Source: Fidelibacterota bacterium (GTDB lineage: Bacteria; Fidelibacterota; UBA8477; JABMPR01). Taken from it: a stretch of DNA of 64,000 bases. Shown here in pieces: positions 9,666 through 19,044 of the stretch (position 1 is the first letter of the stretch; the number at the start of each line of letters is the position of its first letter). A program made the translations under genes and the position numbers. The DNA lies in assembly GCA_021734325.1 (NCBI GenBank), contig JAIPJF010000005.1, positions 97,474 to 161,473 of the forward strand. Reading direction: 5' to 3'. The notes beneath the pieces were generated by a model that was not told the DNA's origin, did not search any database, and was given only the letters and a program-made list of their open reading frames with translations.

Positions 9666-10307
9666 TCAGATTACCGGTGCCAGATAAATCAATACCGCAA
9701 TAAAATGTGAAAAACTTCCTGCCATCACAAAACCATGCCAGATGGCGTGGTTGAAGGGTAACTTTTCCCAGGCATAAAAGATGACCCCACCTGTATAAGC
9801 AAGACCACCGACTACCAGCCAGATGAGACCAGCTGTAGGTAGAGCCGCTATTAGGGGTTTAATGGCGACCATGACAACCCAGCCCATAAGAAGGTAAAAG
9901 GTCGTGCTTATGAAGTTATATTTTGGTCCAAAGATTATTTTAAAGGTAATTCCAGCCAGGGCAAGACCCCAGATGATCCCCAGAAGGCTCCACCCCCAGG
10001 GTCCACGGAGCGTGACCAGGAGAAAGGGTGTATAGGTCCCGGCTATCAACAGATAGATGGCCGAATGATCCAGAATTCTCAGGATTTCCTTGATTCGTTT
10101 TGACTTAAATCCATGATAAAGGGTTGATGCGAGATAGAGCAGAATCAATGATGATCCAAAAATACTGAAACTGACCACCTGCCAGGTGTCGCCGTACATG
10201 ACTGCTCTCACAACCAGAAGCACCAGGGCAGCAATGCTAAGCCCGATCCCAATTCCATGGGTGATGGTGTTGGCTAACTCCTCGTAAAATGCCAGATTTT
10301 TTTTCAT
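9666..10307 (-). CDS. trhA: Hemolysin III family membrane protein (PAQR/TrhA-like)
   Basis: A 213-residue protein with seven predicted membrane spans. The N-terminal ELANTITHGIGIGLSI and the C-terminal HAIWHGFVMAGSFSHF carry the conserved histidines of the hemolysin III/PAQR family. In Bacillus the homologue affects membrane energetics and fluidity homeostasis; the name hemolysin is historical. It is the last gene of a minus-strand cluster, 7 bp after the M20 dipeptidase gene. Confidence 0.9.
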   Translation of the reverse strand: MKKNLAFYEELANTITHGIGIGLSIAALVLLVVRAVMYGDTWQVVSFSIFGSSLILLYLASTLYHGFKSKRIKEILRILDHSAIYLLIAGTYTPFLLVTLRGPWGWSLLGIIWGLALAGITFKIIFGPKYNFISTTFYLLMGWVVMVAIKPLIAALPTAGLIWLVVGGLAYTGGVIFYAWEKLPFNHAIWHGFVMAGSFSHFIAVLIYLAPVI

Positions 10308-10314
10308 CCGGGAA

Positions 10315-11682
10315 CTATAGCTGTCCTATTTCCTCAAAGAAGTAGACAATGCTCTCAATCCCCTTGTGAAAATTGGTGAGGCTGAAATTTTCGTTGGGCG
10401 CGTGCGCATTCTCGTCAGGAAGACCATACCCCATGAGCAGGACCGGAGCTTTGATAATGTCGGCAAACACCTTTACGATGGGGATCGATCCACCTTCGCG
10501 GAGGAAATCTACCTCTTTTCCAAAGGCTTTCTTGAGTGCCCGAACTCCTGCCTGAAGACCGGGGTTATCCAGATCGGTCACATAACCAAAACCGCCATGC
10601 ATGGCATTGATCTCAGCCTTCATGCTTTCAGGCACGAGTGAATTCACATAGGCAATAAATTTACGGGAAATATCATCAGGATCCTGATTTGCAACGAGCC
10701 TCATGGATACTTTGGCGTGGGCTTCTGCCGGTATGACCGTTTTTGCACCCTCACCCTGGAAGCCACCCCATATGCCGTTGATATCAAAAGTGGGACGTGC
10801 CCAAAGACGTTCAAGATCTCCATATCCAGCCTCACCGAATAGTGCAGGGGCGGCAATACTGTCAGCAAAGTCCTTGGCACTAAAGGGGAGTTGGCTCAGT
10901 TTCTCATGCTCTGTCTCACTGATGGGCAGCACATCATCATAAAAACCCGGAATCCTGATCCGTCCCTGATCATCCTTCATTTGTGCCAGAATTTCCACCA
11001 GTGCATTGATTGGATTCTTGACCAGTCCACCAAAGGACCCTGAATGCAGATCTGTATTAGTGCCACGGAGATTGATCTGTAGATAAGTCAGCCCTCTTAG
11101 ACCGTAGGTGATTCCTGGATAGCCTTCCCTGAACATGGGCGTATCTGAAATGACCACGTAATCAGCTTCAAGCATCTGCGCATGGTCCTTGATAAACCCT
11201 TCAAGATGGGTGGACCCAACTTCTTCCTCACCTTCGAAAAGCAGTTTTATATTTACTGGTAATTCACCCTGGGTTTTCAGATAGGATTCAGTAGCCTTCA
11301 GGTGGATAAAGATCTGCCCCTTATCGTCAGCTGCACCACGTGCGAAAATTTTATCACCTTTAATGACTGGTTCAAAAGGGGGTGAGGTCCATAGGTCCAC
11401 TGGATCCACAGGTTGGACATCATAATGCCCGTAGATCAAGAGAGTAGGTTTCCCAGGTGCATTCAACCATTCAGAATAGACAATAGGGTGACCTTTTGTT
11501 TTATGGATGGTGGAATTTTCCAGGCCAATCTTGCTCATCTCGGCCTTGAGAAAATCGGCCATGAATAATAGATCACTTTTATGCTCAGGGTCGGAACTGA
11601 TGCTGGGAATCTTCAGAATTTCGATAAGTTCCTGCTCAAAGCGATCATGATGTGCTATTAAAAAATCAATTATCTTGTTCAT
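10315..11682 (-). CDS. M20 family dipeptidase
   Basis: A 455-residue zinc peptidase. The first metal ligands are in YGHYDVQP (H86, D88); then follow the bridging Asp region ARGAADDKGQ and the catalytic/bridging pair in FEGEEEVGS. The remainder contains the lid (dimerisation) domain. The length and motifs fit the dipeptidase group of M20 (PepV/CNDP-like). No signal peptide is visible, so it acts in the cytoplasm, probably on dipeptides released by the upstream M3 oligopeptidase, whose gene ends 4 bp before this start. Confidence 0.9.
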   Translation of the reverse strand: MNKIIDFLIAHHDRFEQELIEILKIPSISSDPEHKSDLLFMADFLKAEMSKIGLENSTIHKTKGHPIVYSEWLNAPGKPTLLIYGHYDVQPVDPVDLWTSPPFEPVIKGDKIFARGAADDKGQIFIHLKATESYLKTQGELPVNIKLLFEGEEEVGSTHLEGFIKDHAQMLEADYVVISDTPMFREGYPGITYGLRGLTYLQINLRGTNTDLHSGSFGGLVKNPINALVEILAQMKDDQGRIRIPGFYDDVLPISETEHEKLSQLPFSAKDFADSIAAPALFGEAGYGDLERLWARPTFDINGIWGGFQGEGAKTVIPAEAHAKVSMRLVANQDPDDISRKFIAYVNSLVPESMKAEINAMHGGFGYVTDLDNPGLQAGVRALKKAFGKEVDFLREGGSIPIVKVFADIIKAPVLLMGYGLPDENAHAPNENFSLTNFHKGIESIVYFFEEIGQL

Positions 11683-11686
11683 TTAT

Positions 11687-13393
11687 TTAATCCTGTAATT
11701 CTGCAAGCTCTTGTTGAACAAATGCGACGAGCTCCTTTAAGGTCTCGGCGGAAAAATCGAATTTTATACCCATGGCTTCCCACACTTCAGGAAGCGGTTT
11801 TGAACTGCCGAGGCTCAGACCCTTAATATATCCCTCCAGGGCAGCTTTGGGGTCCTGTTTGTAGAGGCGATAAACCTGAAGCGCCCCAAGCTGGGCAATA
11901 CCATACTCCACATAGTAAAAGGGCATGCCAAAGATGTGTAGCTGCCTTTGCCATCCATTTCTGCGATAATGATCATAACCTTCCCAGTTCACCAGGCCAG
12001 GTGTGAAGCGCATGTTCAACTCATCGAAATACGCGTCCCGTTCTTCGACTGTGTGATTCGGATTCAGGTAGACCCAATGCTGGAATGCGTCCACCGTAGC
12101 GCACCAGGGGAAGAAACCAATGATCTCTTCCAAATGTTCCCGTCTGGCTCGAATATGGTCCTTGGCATCATAAAATTGGTTCCAGTGTTCGGCAGTGAGC
12201 AATTCCATGCTCATCGAAGCTGTCTCTGCCATCTCTGAAGGAGTATCTCGATAGTGAATGAGGGGTTCATTATTGGTCAGAAAAGTATGCATGGCATGTC
12301 CGCCTTCATGACACATGGTGGTCACGTTACGATGGACTCCAGCTGCATTCATAAAAATGAATGGCATACCTGTAGTCTCCAGTCCGTAGTTGTAGCCACC
12401 GGGAGCCTTGCCTTTTCGCGATTCCAGATCAAAAAGTTCCGCAGCCTTCATGGCTTTCAGGTTCTCTCCAAACTGAGGGTGGATATTACTGAAGATCGAT
12501 ATGGTCTTCTCCAGAAGTTCTTCACCGGTTTTAAAAGGCTTAAGTGCCTCCTGTCCACCCGGTTCTCCCGCAACATCCCAGGGACGGTAATCATCCACAC
12601 TCAATCCAAGTTTCTGACGGTGTGATTCAGCAATTGTTCTTGCCAGGGGAACAATAAATTCTTCGATGGCTTCCTGAAAAGCGATGGTATCCTGGGGGGT
12701 ATAATCAAAGCGCTGTAAAAGGTCATGTCTGAAATCACGGAAATTATCATAATCTGCATTCTTTGCAGTTTTGACCCTTAATTTCAACATATCATTATAG
12801 ATCTGATCTGCCTGTTCCTTGATGGAATAGCGTTTTTTACTGATGGCCAACCAGGCTTCTTTACGAACGTCCCGATCAGCTGATTGTAGCCTCACTGCGG
12901 CTTTTGGGAGCGGCATCTCTTCACCGTCAAGTGTAACGGTGAGTCCCCCTGTGAGTTGATCATATTTGGTGCTCAATTTTGAGATCTCTGCAGACAGTTC
13001 AACATTCTCCTCGCGAAATAATTCCAGCTCTCGCTTCAATTTCTTTTTGAATTGTCCATATCGTTCATCGGGAAGCTTGCTGAATGCCTCATGACCAGCG
13101 ATCATCTTTTCCACGGCATTGGCCGCTTTTTCAAGTTCGGGAGCTATTTTTGTGGCAAATAATTCATGGCGCTCCACATACTCCTCGTTGTCTGTCTCCC
13201 GGCTCATATTGATATATGCCCAGGCATTCTGCTCATGGAAAACGCTCAGGGTTTCGCTGTAATGCAAGATGAGGTCTGAGAGTTCCTCAGTACTGCTTAC
13301 TTTACTATTCAAAAGTGAATCAAAATATGGTTTTATATCATTCCAAGAATTGATGGTCAAATCGTATGGAATAAAATCAGATGGTTGATACAT
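11687..13393 (-). CDS. M3 family oligoendopeptidase
   Basis: From ATG 13393 the protein is 568 residues. The zinc motif MCHEGGHAMH gives H362, E363 and H366, with the third ligand in the following SEMAETASM helix, as in thimet oligopeptidase/PepF proteins. It cuts short peptides in the cytoplasm. I chose this start because GAGGAG sits 7 bases upstream; the longer ORF (13429) adds 12 residues with no ribosome-binding site. It forms an operon with the M20 dipeptidase and the hemolysin III protein. Confidence 0.92.
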   Translation of the reverse strand: MYQPSDFIPYDLTINSWNDIKPYFDSLLNSKVSSTEELSDLILHYSETLSVFHEQNAWAYINMSRETDNEEYVERHELFATKIAPELEKAANAVEKMIAGHEAFSKLPDERYGQFKKKLKRELELFREENVELSAEISKLSTKYDQLTGGLTVTLDGEEMPLPKAAVRLQSADRDVRKEAWLAISKKRYSIKEQADQIYNDMLKLRVKTAKNADYDNFRDFRHDLLQRFDYTPQDTIAFQEAIEEFIVPLARTIAESHRQKLGLSVDDYRPWDVAGEPGGQEALKPFKTGEELLEKTISIFSNIHPQFGENLKAMKAAELFDLESRKGKAPGGYNYGLETTGMPFIFMNAAGVHRNVTTMCHEGGHAMHTFLTNNEPLIHYRDTPSEMAETASMSMELLTAEHWNQFYDAKDHIRARREHLEEIIGFFPWCATVDAFQHWVYLNPNHTVEERDAYFDELNMRFTPGLVNWEGYDHYRRNGWQRQLHIFGMPFYYVEYGIAQLGALQVYRLYKQDPKAALEGYIKGLSLGSSKPLPEVWEAMGIKFDFSAETLKELVAFVQQELAELQD

Positions 13394-13494
13394 TATTGTC
13401 TCCTCATAGCTAATAATTGCAGTGGGCATGTTACACGATGGTCCCTGTGAAGCAAGGGCATTTTCTATGCCAAGTGCTGTGGGGCACTCATCGT

Positions 13495-13566
13495 GTCATC
13501 CTGAACGCAGGTGAAGGATCTCAATTGATCCCTGAATTTGAGATTCTTCGTGTCGCTCGGAATGAC
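13495..13566. repeat. REP-like imperfect inverted repeat
   Basis: The gap 13394-13724 holds no gene. It contains an imperfect inverted repeat: the left arm GTCATCCTGAACGCAGGTGA and the right arm ending CTTCGTGTCGCTCGGAATGAC are near-complementary at the outer 5 bases and around GATCTCAA/TTGAGATTC. This matches a class of short palindromic elements found between genes in many bacteria. There is no transposase. The rest of the gap shows nothing I can name apart from the RBS-like AGGAAGGA before the ACR3 gene. Confidence 0.5.
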
Positions 13567-13724
13567 TCATCGGGGTGGGGTTGAGTGCTTCAAGAGTCTA
13601 AACGAACAACCGCCTTAGAAATAGGAGCCAATTTAGTTCTTCACCAGGATATCCCGCTTTCTGGAAACCAATTATTGATTAATATGGGAGCAATCGGGGA
13701 TTGAAGCAGAGGAAGGACGATTAA

Positions 13725-14768
13725 ATGAAGAAGCGGCTTGGTTTTCTTGATAGGTTTCTGACCCTATGGATTCTGGTATTCATGGCGTCAGGTGTTGGCA
13801 TGGGCTATTTTTTTCCAAGGGTAAGCAGCTTCTGGGACAGCATGCAATCCGGGACAACCAATATTCCCATCGCCATCGGATTGATTGTCATGATGTATCC
13901 ACCCCTTGCGAAAGTTCGCTATGAGCGTCTTGGAGATCTGTTCAAGGATATTCCCACTCTGAGCTTCTCCCTGTTTCTGAACTGGATTCTTGGCCCACTG
14001 TTGATGTTCTTCCTCGCCATCATTTTTCTCAGAGACTACCCCCACTATATGACTGGACTCATCCTGATCGGCCTGGCTCGGTGCATCGCTATGGTCATCG
14101 TTTGGAGTGATCTCGCAGGAGGTGATCGGGAATACACTGCAGGTCTCGTTGCCCTTAATTCGATCTTCCAGATAATATTCTTCTCAGTTTTTGCCTTTTT
14201 TTATCTGACGGTTTTTCCTGCTTGGTTTGGGCTCAAGTCCGTGGTCGCCGCCATTTCCATGGCTGATATTGCCAGGAGCGTTGGAATATACCTGGGAATT
14301 CCGTTTTTTGCCGGGATGATCTCGCGCTACACCTTGATTAGAGTAAAGGGCAAGTCCTGGTTTAATCTGGTTTACGCTCCTATGATCAGCCCCTTAACCC
14401 TGATCGCGTTATTGTTTACGATCTTTGTTATGTTCTCATTGAAAGGTGAGCTCATTGTTGAGATACCCTTTGATGTTCTCCGCATTGCGCTTCCGCTGAT
14501 CATTTATTTTCTGGCCATGTTCGGAATAACTTTTTTTGTGTCCAGATCATTGAAGACATCCTATGAAAAGACCGTTTCCCAATCCTTTACAGCGGCCAGT
14601 AATAATTTTGAGCTGGCCATTGCCGTTGCCGTTGCCGTGTTCGGGATCAACTCAGGAGAGGCTTTTGCGGCCGTCATTGGTCCCCTGGTCGAAGTCCCTG
14701 TTCTGATCGCCCTTGTGAATGTGGCCCTTAGATTCAGATCAACATTTTATACACCAAATATAAGCTGA
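13725..14768 (+). CDS. arsB: ACR3 family arsenite efflux permease
   Basis: A 347-residue protein with about ten membrane spans. The N-terminal [20 protein letters not shown] and the [12 protein letters not shown] motif after the second span are typical of ACR3 (arsenical-resistance-3) permeases, and VWSDLAGGD and [15 protein letters not shown] complete the pattern. It exports arsenite using the proton gradient. No arsR or arsenate reductase lies beside it; the only ArsC-fold protein in the window is 17 kb away and looks Spx-like. It is followed 10 bp later by an MBL hydrolase gene. Confidence 0.92.
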   Translation: MKKRLGFLDRFLTLWILVFMASGVGMGYFFPRVSSFWDSMQSGTTNIPIAIGLIVMMYPPLAKVRYERLGDLFKDIPTLSFSLFLNWILGPLLMFFLAIIFLRDYPHYMTGLILIGLARCIAMVIVWSDLAGGDREYTAGLVALNSIFQIIFFSVFAFFYLTVFPAWFGLKSVVAAISMADIARSVGIYLGIPFFAGMISRYTLIRVKGKSWFNLVYAPMISPLTLIALLFTIFVMFSLKGELIVEIPFDVLRIALPLIIYFLAMFGITFFVSRSLKTSYEKTVSQSFTAASNNFELAIAVAVAVFGINSGEAFAAVIGPLVEVPVLIALVNVALRFRSTFYTPNIS

Positions 14769-14778
14769 AAGGTTACGC

Positions 14779-15621
14779 ATGCAGATTGGACCCTACAAAC
14801 TCACCTCTCTGGTCACTTCGACCTTTGCTTTGGATGGTGGGGCCATGTTCGGTGTCGTTCCAAAAACCCTGTGGAGCAGGCAGGTTGAGGTCGATGATCT
14901 TAACCGTATAAAGATGGTAACACGGACGCTGCTTCTTGAGTCAAATGATCGTAAAATTCTTATAGATACTGGAAATGGAGACAAATGGGATTCCAGGATG
15001 CAGGAAATCTTCAAGATTGATACAAAGGGATATATTCTTCCTGATAGTTTACGCAAACATGGAATTGCTTCAGAGGACATCACAGATGTGATCTGTACCC
15101 ATCTGCATTTTGATCATGTCGGGGGGAATACCCGCATTGAAAACAACCGGATCATCCCAAGCTTTCCAAATGCAAAATACTGGGTTCAGGAAGAGAATTG
15201 GAAACTTGCCAACAAACCCCACGCCAAAGATAAGGCCAGTTATCTGAATGAAAACTGGTCCGTTCTGGCAGAAAGTGGGATGCTTGAAATTCTATCCTCT
15301 GAGCGAGAGCTATTCAATGATATCAAGCTTGAAATCGTGAATGGTCATACCATGGGACAGCAACTTCCCTTCATTAGTGATGGTACTAGCAGTATGATAT
15401 ATGGTGGGGACCTTTTCCCCATGAAGGCGCATATTCCCATCCCCTGGGTTATGGCCTATGACAATGAACCACTGCGTTCAATTGCCGAGAAGAACAAGAT
15501 CTTGCCCCGATTGTTGGAACAGGATACCATAATCTTTTTTGAACATGACCCTGATACGGTTGCCTGCAGGTTAATCTCGACTGAAAAGGGGATTATCGGT
15601 GGTGAAAATATCTTCATCTGA
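14779..15621 (+). CDS. Metallo-beta-lactamase fold hydrolase
   Basis: A 280-residue MBL-fold protein with the metal motif HLHFDHVGG (H108, H110, D112, H113) and a following NGHTMGQQ histidine. The N-terminal region with ILIDTGNGDKW resembles the quorum-quenching lactonase/AttM-like and general hydrolase branch of the superfamily. The substrate is unknown. It starts 10 bp after the ACR3 gene, so co-transcription is likely, but nothing in the sequence links it to arsenic. Confidence 0.85.
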   Translation: MQIGPYKLTSLVTSTFALDGGAMFGVVPKTLWSRQVEVDDLNRIKMVTRTLLLESNDRKILIDTGNGDKWDSRMQEIFKIDTKGYILPDSLRKHGIASEDITDVICTHLHFDHVGGNTRIENNRIIPSFPNAKYWVQEENWKLANKPHAKDKASYLNENWSVLAESGMLEILSSERELFNDIKLEIVNGHTMGQQLPFISDGTSSMIYGGDLFPMKAHIPIPWVMAYDNEPLRSIAEKNKILPRLLEQDTIIFFEHDPDTVACRLISTEKGIIGGENIFI

Positions 15622-15667
15622 ACAGTGTCTGGAGGATATGATCAAGCTCATCAATCATTCATAGCGC

Positions 15668-16603
15668 ATGTTGAATCATAAAACACTTGTAAAAATTTCC
15701 AACAATCTTGGGATTGACAAAGTCGGTGTATCCCTTGCTGATGCGATACAATCAGACAAGCTGATCAAATGGCTGGACAATGCTTATCACGGACAAATGA
15801 ATTACATGGCACGCAATCGTGAAAAACGCCTCGATCCCAGAGAGCTTTTACCCGGTGCACGATCAGTCATATCCATTTTTGTGAACTATCATCAGCAAGA
15901 TCAAATACCCCATTTAGATGGGGTAATCTCAAAATATGCCAGAGGTTTGGATTATCATCTCGTATTAAAAGACCTCCTCCACGATCTGGCAGGCAAACTA
16001 TTTGCGGAACAAATTGCGGACTTGAGCCGGTCAGCTCGAGCCAGGGTGTACAGAGTATTTGTGGATTCCGCTCCTGTGATGGAAAAACACTGGGCAGTGG
16101 CCGCCGGTATTGGCTGGCAGGGCAAACATTCAAATGTTATTACCAGAGAATTTGGTAGTTGGGGCTTTCTCGGTGAGATCATTACCACAGAGACCTTTGA
16201 TCATTATGATATGGCGATTCCCGATCTTTGCGGGACCTGTGTGGCCTGTATCGATGCCTGTCCTACATCGGCCATTGTGGAGCCCTACCTTGTGGATGGC
16301 TCGAAATGTATTTCATATGCAACTATCGAATTAGAACCTGAGGTATCCATTCCGGACGATATCCGTGCGGGAATGGATGATTGGATTTTCGGCTGCGATA
16401 TATGTCAGGATGTCTGCCCCTGGAATCGCTTTGAGAAATCTAGTGGGATCAAAGCTTTTGAACCAGTTGAAGGATTCAGATCGGGTAGGCTCCCGGAATT
16501 CCATCAGATGGATGAGGACGGATTTCAACGTCAGTTTGGAAAGACCCCACTTGAGCGTCCCGGATTATTGGGGATGCTCCGAAATCAATCCGCTAAGAGG
16601 TAA
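15668..16603 (+). CDS. queG: Epoxyqueuosine reductase
   Basis: A 311-residue cobalamin-dependent iron-sulfur enzyme that reduces epoxyqueuosine to queuosine in tRNA, the last step of the pathway. The two 4Fe-4S clusters are visible as CGTCVACIDACP (from C188) and CDICQDVCPWN. The N-terminal half shows the family segments GMNYMARNREKRLDP and DSAPVMEKHWA. The family usually runs 310-380 residues, so this is near the short end but complete. Its 3' end overlaps the convergent next gene by 11 bp. Confidence 0.93.
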   Translation: MLNHKTLVKISNNLGIDKVGVSLADAIQSDKLIKWLDNAYHGQMNYMARNREKRLDPRELLPGARSVISIFVNYHQQDQIPHLDGVISKYARGLDYHLVLKDLLHDLAGKLFAEQIADLSRSARARVYRVFVDSAPVMEKHWAVAAGIGWQGKHSNVITREFGSWGFLGEIITTETFDHYDMAIPDLCGTCVACIDACPTSAIVEPYLVDGSKCISYATIELEPEVSIPDDIRAGMDDWIFGCDICQDVCPWNRFEKSSGIKAFEPVEGFRSGRLPEFHQMDEDGFQRQFGKTPLERPGLLGMLRNQSAKR

Positions 16604-16979
16604 TCTCCTCGATCAATTCCACGTTCCAGTGCTTATCCACCCAGAGCATCATGATATGCATCCCAAGATCCCAGGTTTCGAGAATTTTTGCTGATCGATG
16701 TAGCTGTTTCAAGTGCTTTTCCTTGGAAACGGGATTGCCGGCACAGTCATGATGGGCTACCAGGGCCAGTTCTGTGGAATGATGTGTATCTCTGGAAACA
16801 AGAATTCTCTGCAGGATGAGCCGGGAGGCAGTTGCTGTTGAACCCATAATACGATCAGGACCTGCTTCTGTGATCACATCGATATAGTCAGCTCCTGTTC
16901 TATCCTTCATCCATGAATTGACCGGATCCTGGACCCGTCCATCCATACAGTTAATCACAGTGGCAAATTTTGAAGCCAT
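16593..16979 (-). CDS. Small carbonic-anhydrase-like protein
   Basis: A 128-residue protein with residues like the beta-carbonic anhydrase zinc site: C11 in CMDGRV, where Asp and Arg form the catalytic dyad, and H76-x-x-C79 in HHDCAG. Classical beta enzymes are about 200 residues, so this is a minimal version lacking the flanking helices. The family assignment rests on these spaced motifs; activity is an inference. It begins 11 bp after the end of the GH3 gene on the same strand, so they may be co-transcribed. Confidence 0.7.
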   Translation of the reverse strand: MASKFATVINCMDGRVQDPVNSWMKDRTGADYIDVITEAGPDRIMGSTATASRLILQRILVSRDTHHSTELALVAHHDCAGNPVSKEKHLKQLHRSAKILETWDLGMHIMMLWVDKHWNVELIEEITS

Positions 16980-16990
16980 GGCGTTTTCCT

Positions 16991-18136
16991 TTATTCAACA
17001 GTTTTATTTGAAGATATATCGAGTTTGCGTTTTAGCTCAACGATTCTCGTGTAAGATTCATGAATTCTCTCTGGTTTTATCTTGCCTTCGTTGATGGCGG
17101 TAAGAATAACATTCTGCATCTTTTGTGGCAGGTCATCATCCAGGTTTCGAGGATCTGAGAATTGAAGGATATCTGATCCGGAATTGACTGCTGCAATGAT
17201 GATCTCTTCCAAACTGAAACGTTTGATGATCGCTCCCATTTGGAGATCATCGGTAATGACAACACCCTCATAACCCAGTTTATCCCGGAGATTGTCCTGA
17301 ATATGGACGGCAGATAGGGACGCTGGATATTTAATATCCAGATCTTGATCGAATAGGTGGCCAGCCATGATGATATCTACCATGGATGAATCAATCAGTT
17401 TAGCAAATGGCAGTTGTTCATCTTTTTCCCAAGTCTTGGTGATATCGGTCAAATCGTTGTGTGTATCCTCCCGGGAACTACCATGCCCTGGATAATGTTT
17501 TAAGGTGGTGAGCACCCCTGCGTTTCGATGCGCATTTATAAATGCTTTGCTGTACTGGTAAACCTTTTCCGGATCAGAAGAAAAACTACGCCTCAATTTG
17601 CCGATGGCGGGAGAACTATGATTGATATTCACATCGACCACAGGCCCAAAATTAAGATTTAGACCAGTGGCATGAATTTGGGAGGCCATTCGAGAATAAA
17701 CCTTGAAAGCTTCATCCAGGTTAAGCTTATCACCAACATCGGCGGCAGATGGAAACTCTTCGAATCCCTGGGAGATCTTGAGTCGTCTAGCTTTCCCGCC
17801 CTCCTCATCGACAGCCAGCAAAAGAGGTAATTGAACACTCAATTCGTTGAGATCATGGATAAAGTCCCCGAGTTGTTTGCCATCCTTGATGTTGTGCTTG
17901 AAAAATATAATACCACCAATTGCCCCGTTCTCAATTTGTTTACGGGTCTGTTCCATAAATTCATTGTTCATTTCGGTCCCTCGAATACCCACCATAAGCA
18001 TCTGACCGATCTCCTGTTCAAGCTGTGCTTTATCAAAGGGGCGAGCGTCCTGGGGGCTTTGAGCCATAGTTGCAGCTCTTGCAATGAAGAACTGGAGAGT
18101 GAAAATCAGTATGATTTTTCGCAGGGGCATGAGCAT
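16991..18136 (-). CDS. Glycoside hydrolase family 3 (beta-N-acetylhexosaminidase type)
   Basis: A 381-residue protein with an N-terminal hydrophobic export signal (LIFTLQFFIARAATM), so it is probably periplasmic. The GH3 N-acetylglucosaminidase motif KHYPGHGSSREDTH is present, the catalytic Asp is in ITDDLQMGAI, and the substrate site is near AVDEEGGKARRL. It probably removes N-acetylglucosamine from muropeptides or chitin-type oligomers, like NagZ. NagZ is normally cytoplasmic, so the signal peptide points to an exported version. Two in-frame ATGs (18136, 18130) are possible. Confidence 0.88.
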   Translation of the reverse strand: MLMPLRKIILIFTLQFFIARAATMAQSPQDARPFDKAQLEQEIGQMLMVGIRGTEMNNEFMEQTRKQIENGAIGGIIFFKHNIKDGKQLGDFIHDLNELSVQLPLLLAVDEEGGKARRLKISQGFEEFPSAADVGDKLNLDEAFKVYSRMASQIHATGLNLNFGPVVDVNINHSSPAIGKLRRSFSSDPEKVYQYSKAFINAHRNAGVLTTLKHYPGHGSSREDTHNDLTDITKTWEKDEQLPFAKLIDSSMVDIIMAGHLFDQDLDIKYPASLSAVHIQDNLRDKLGYEGVVITDDLQMGAIIKRFSLEEIIIAAVNSGSDILQFSDPRNLDDDLPQKMQNVILTAINEGKIKPERIHESYTRIVELKRKLDISSNKTVE

Positions 18137-18502
18137 TTAAGGTAGATGTGAATCGGAATGGATTCAAGGGAATGAGCAGATCGCACCAGAAAAAAATCGA
18201 ATAAAATACTCGGAATCAGTAAACAGATATTCTTCCTGTTTATAATCCGTCGAAGAGACAACCCCAGCAAACCTACTTGCTTGGGAATATCCCAAATTTT
18301 CTGCCAAAGCGACCGATTGATAGAAAAAAATAATTATCAATAGGTCATTATGACACACATGAGTCATAATATCAGACCTCCATCTTCATAAGTCAGCCAT
18401 ACTGGCGTGTAATTTGAATTGGCACGGCTTTCGAACTAGAGGAGGGCGTGTTGAGCTGCATTTTGAAAATTTAAATAGAAACTTAATAAAGGAGATTTTA
18501 TC
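18137..18502. other. Intergenic region before hsp20
   Basis: There is no convincing gene in these 366 bases. A 67-codon minus-strand frame (18164-18367) has no ribosome-binding site or recognisable sequence. Several short hairpins cluster around 18270-18300 (for example CTTGGGAATATCCCAA). At 18419-18434, TTGGCACGGCTTTCGA partly matches a sigma-54 promoter (the GGCAC half fits, but the -12 GC does not). The only firm signal is AAGGAG just before the Hsp20 start. Confidence 0.35.
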
Positions 18503-18934
18503 ATGACACTCGTAAAACTAGCAAGACCAAGGATCAACAGAAATTTTGACAGTATGCTGGATAGTTTTTTTGACGATTTTAACTATCGGAACAGTACTCG
18601 GAATCTTTGGCGTCCTGCGATGAACGCTCGGGATTTGGAGAAGAGTTATGAACTATCCTTTTCCCTCCCAGGGTTTGAAAAGGAAGAGATTGCCATTTCT
18701 GTCAAGAATAACACACTCACCCTCAAAGCGGAAAAGGCAGAGGTCAAAGAGGATGAGGGTGTGACCTATCTGGCTCGTGAGATAGCTTTCGGAACCTATG
18801 AAAGGAATATCGATCTTCCTGAAAACGTAAACAGCGATAAGATCACTGCCGAATACAAGAGCGGCATTCTAAGCCTGAGCATTCCCAAGACCAAGGAAGC
18901 GCTTCCCAAGGAGATTGCCGTCACCATCAAATAA
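18503..18934 (+). CDS. Hsp20/alpha-crystallin small heat-shock protein
   Basis: A 143-residue small chaperone. The alpha-crystallin domain covers about residues 40-135, with the beta-sandwich strands ending in the conserved GILSLSIPK (the family's A-x-x-x-G-x-L motif). The N-terminal arm is phenylalanine-rich (MLDSFFDDF), as is typical for oligomer assembly, and the C-terminal tail is short and lacks a clear IxI motif. It binds unfolded proteins in the cytoplasm. AAGGAG lies 9 bp before the ATG. It is monocistronic, ending in two hairpins. Confidence 0.93.
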   Translation: MTLVKLARPRINRNFDSMLDSFFDDFNYRNSTRNLWRPAMNARDLEKSYELSFSLPGFEKEEIAISVKNNTLTLKAEKAEVKEDEGVTYLAREIAFGTYERNIDLPENVNSDKITAEYKSGILSLSIPKTKEALPKEIAVTIK

Positions 18935-18938
18935 AAAA

Positions 18939-18968
18939 GAGTGTGAGCAAAATAGTGTGCTCACACTC
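18939..18968 (+). terminator. Hairpin after hsp20
   Basis: GAGTGTGAGCA and TGCTCACACTC form a perfect 11-bp stem right after the Hsp20 stop. No T-run follows, so it may protect the 3' end or act with the next hairpin. Confidence 0.5.
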
Positions 18969-18981
18969 CAGGTCTTACTGC

Positions 18982-19010
18982 AAAAAGGCCCCGAATATTG
19001 GGGCCTTTTT
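18982..19010. terminator. Bidirectional Rho-independent terminator
   Basis: AAAAAGGCCCC and GGGGCCTTTTT form a perfect stem flanked by A-run and T-run, so it can stop transcription of hsp20 (plus) and of acs (minus), which converge here. Confidence 0.85.
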
Positions 19011-19044
19011 GCTTTTCAGCGTGTTCTGTATTTAGTACAAGGTT

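Noticed and set aside
13725-15621. Arsenic-resistance operon
   Set aside because: Only the ACR3 permease is present; the neighbour is a generic MBL hydrolase and there is no arsR or adjacent arsC.
18164-18367. 67-residue minus-strand ORF before hsp20
   Set aside because: No ribosome-binding site, no recognisable sequence, and a composition unlike its neighbours.
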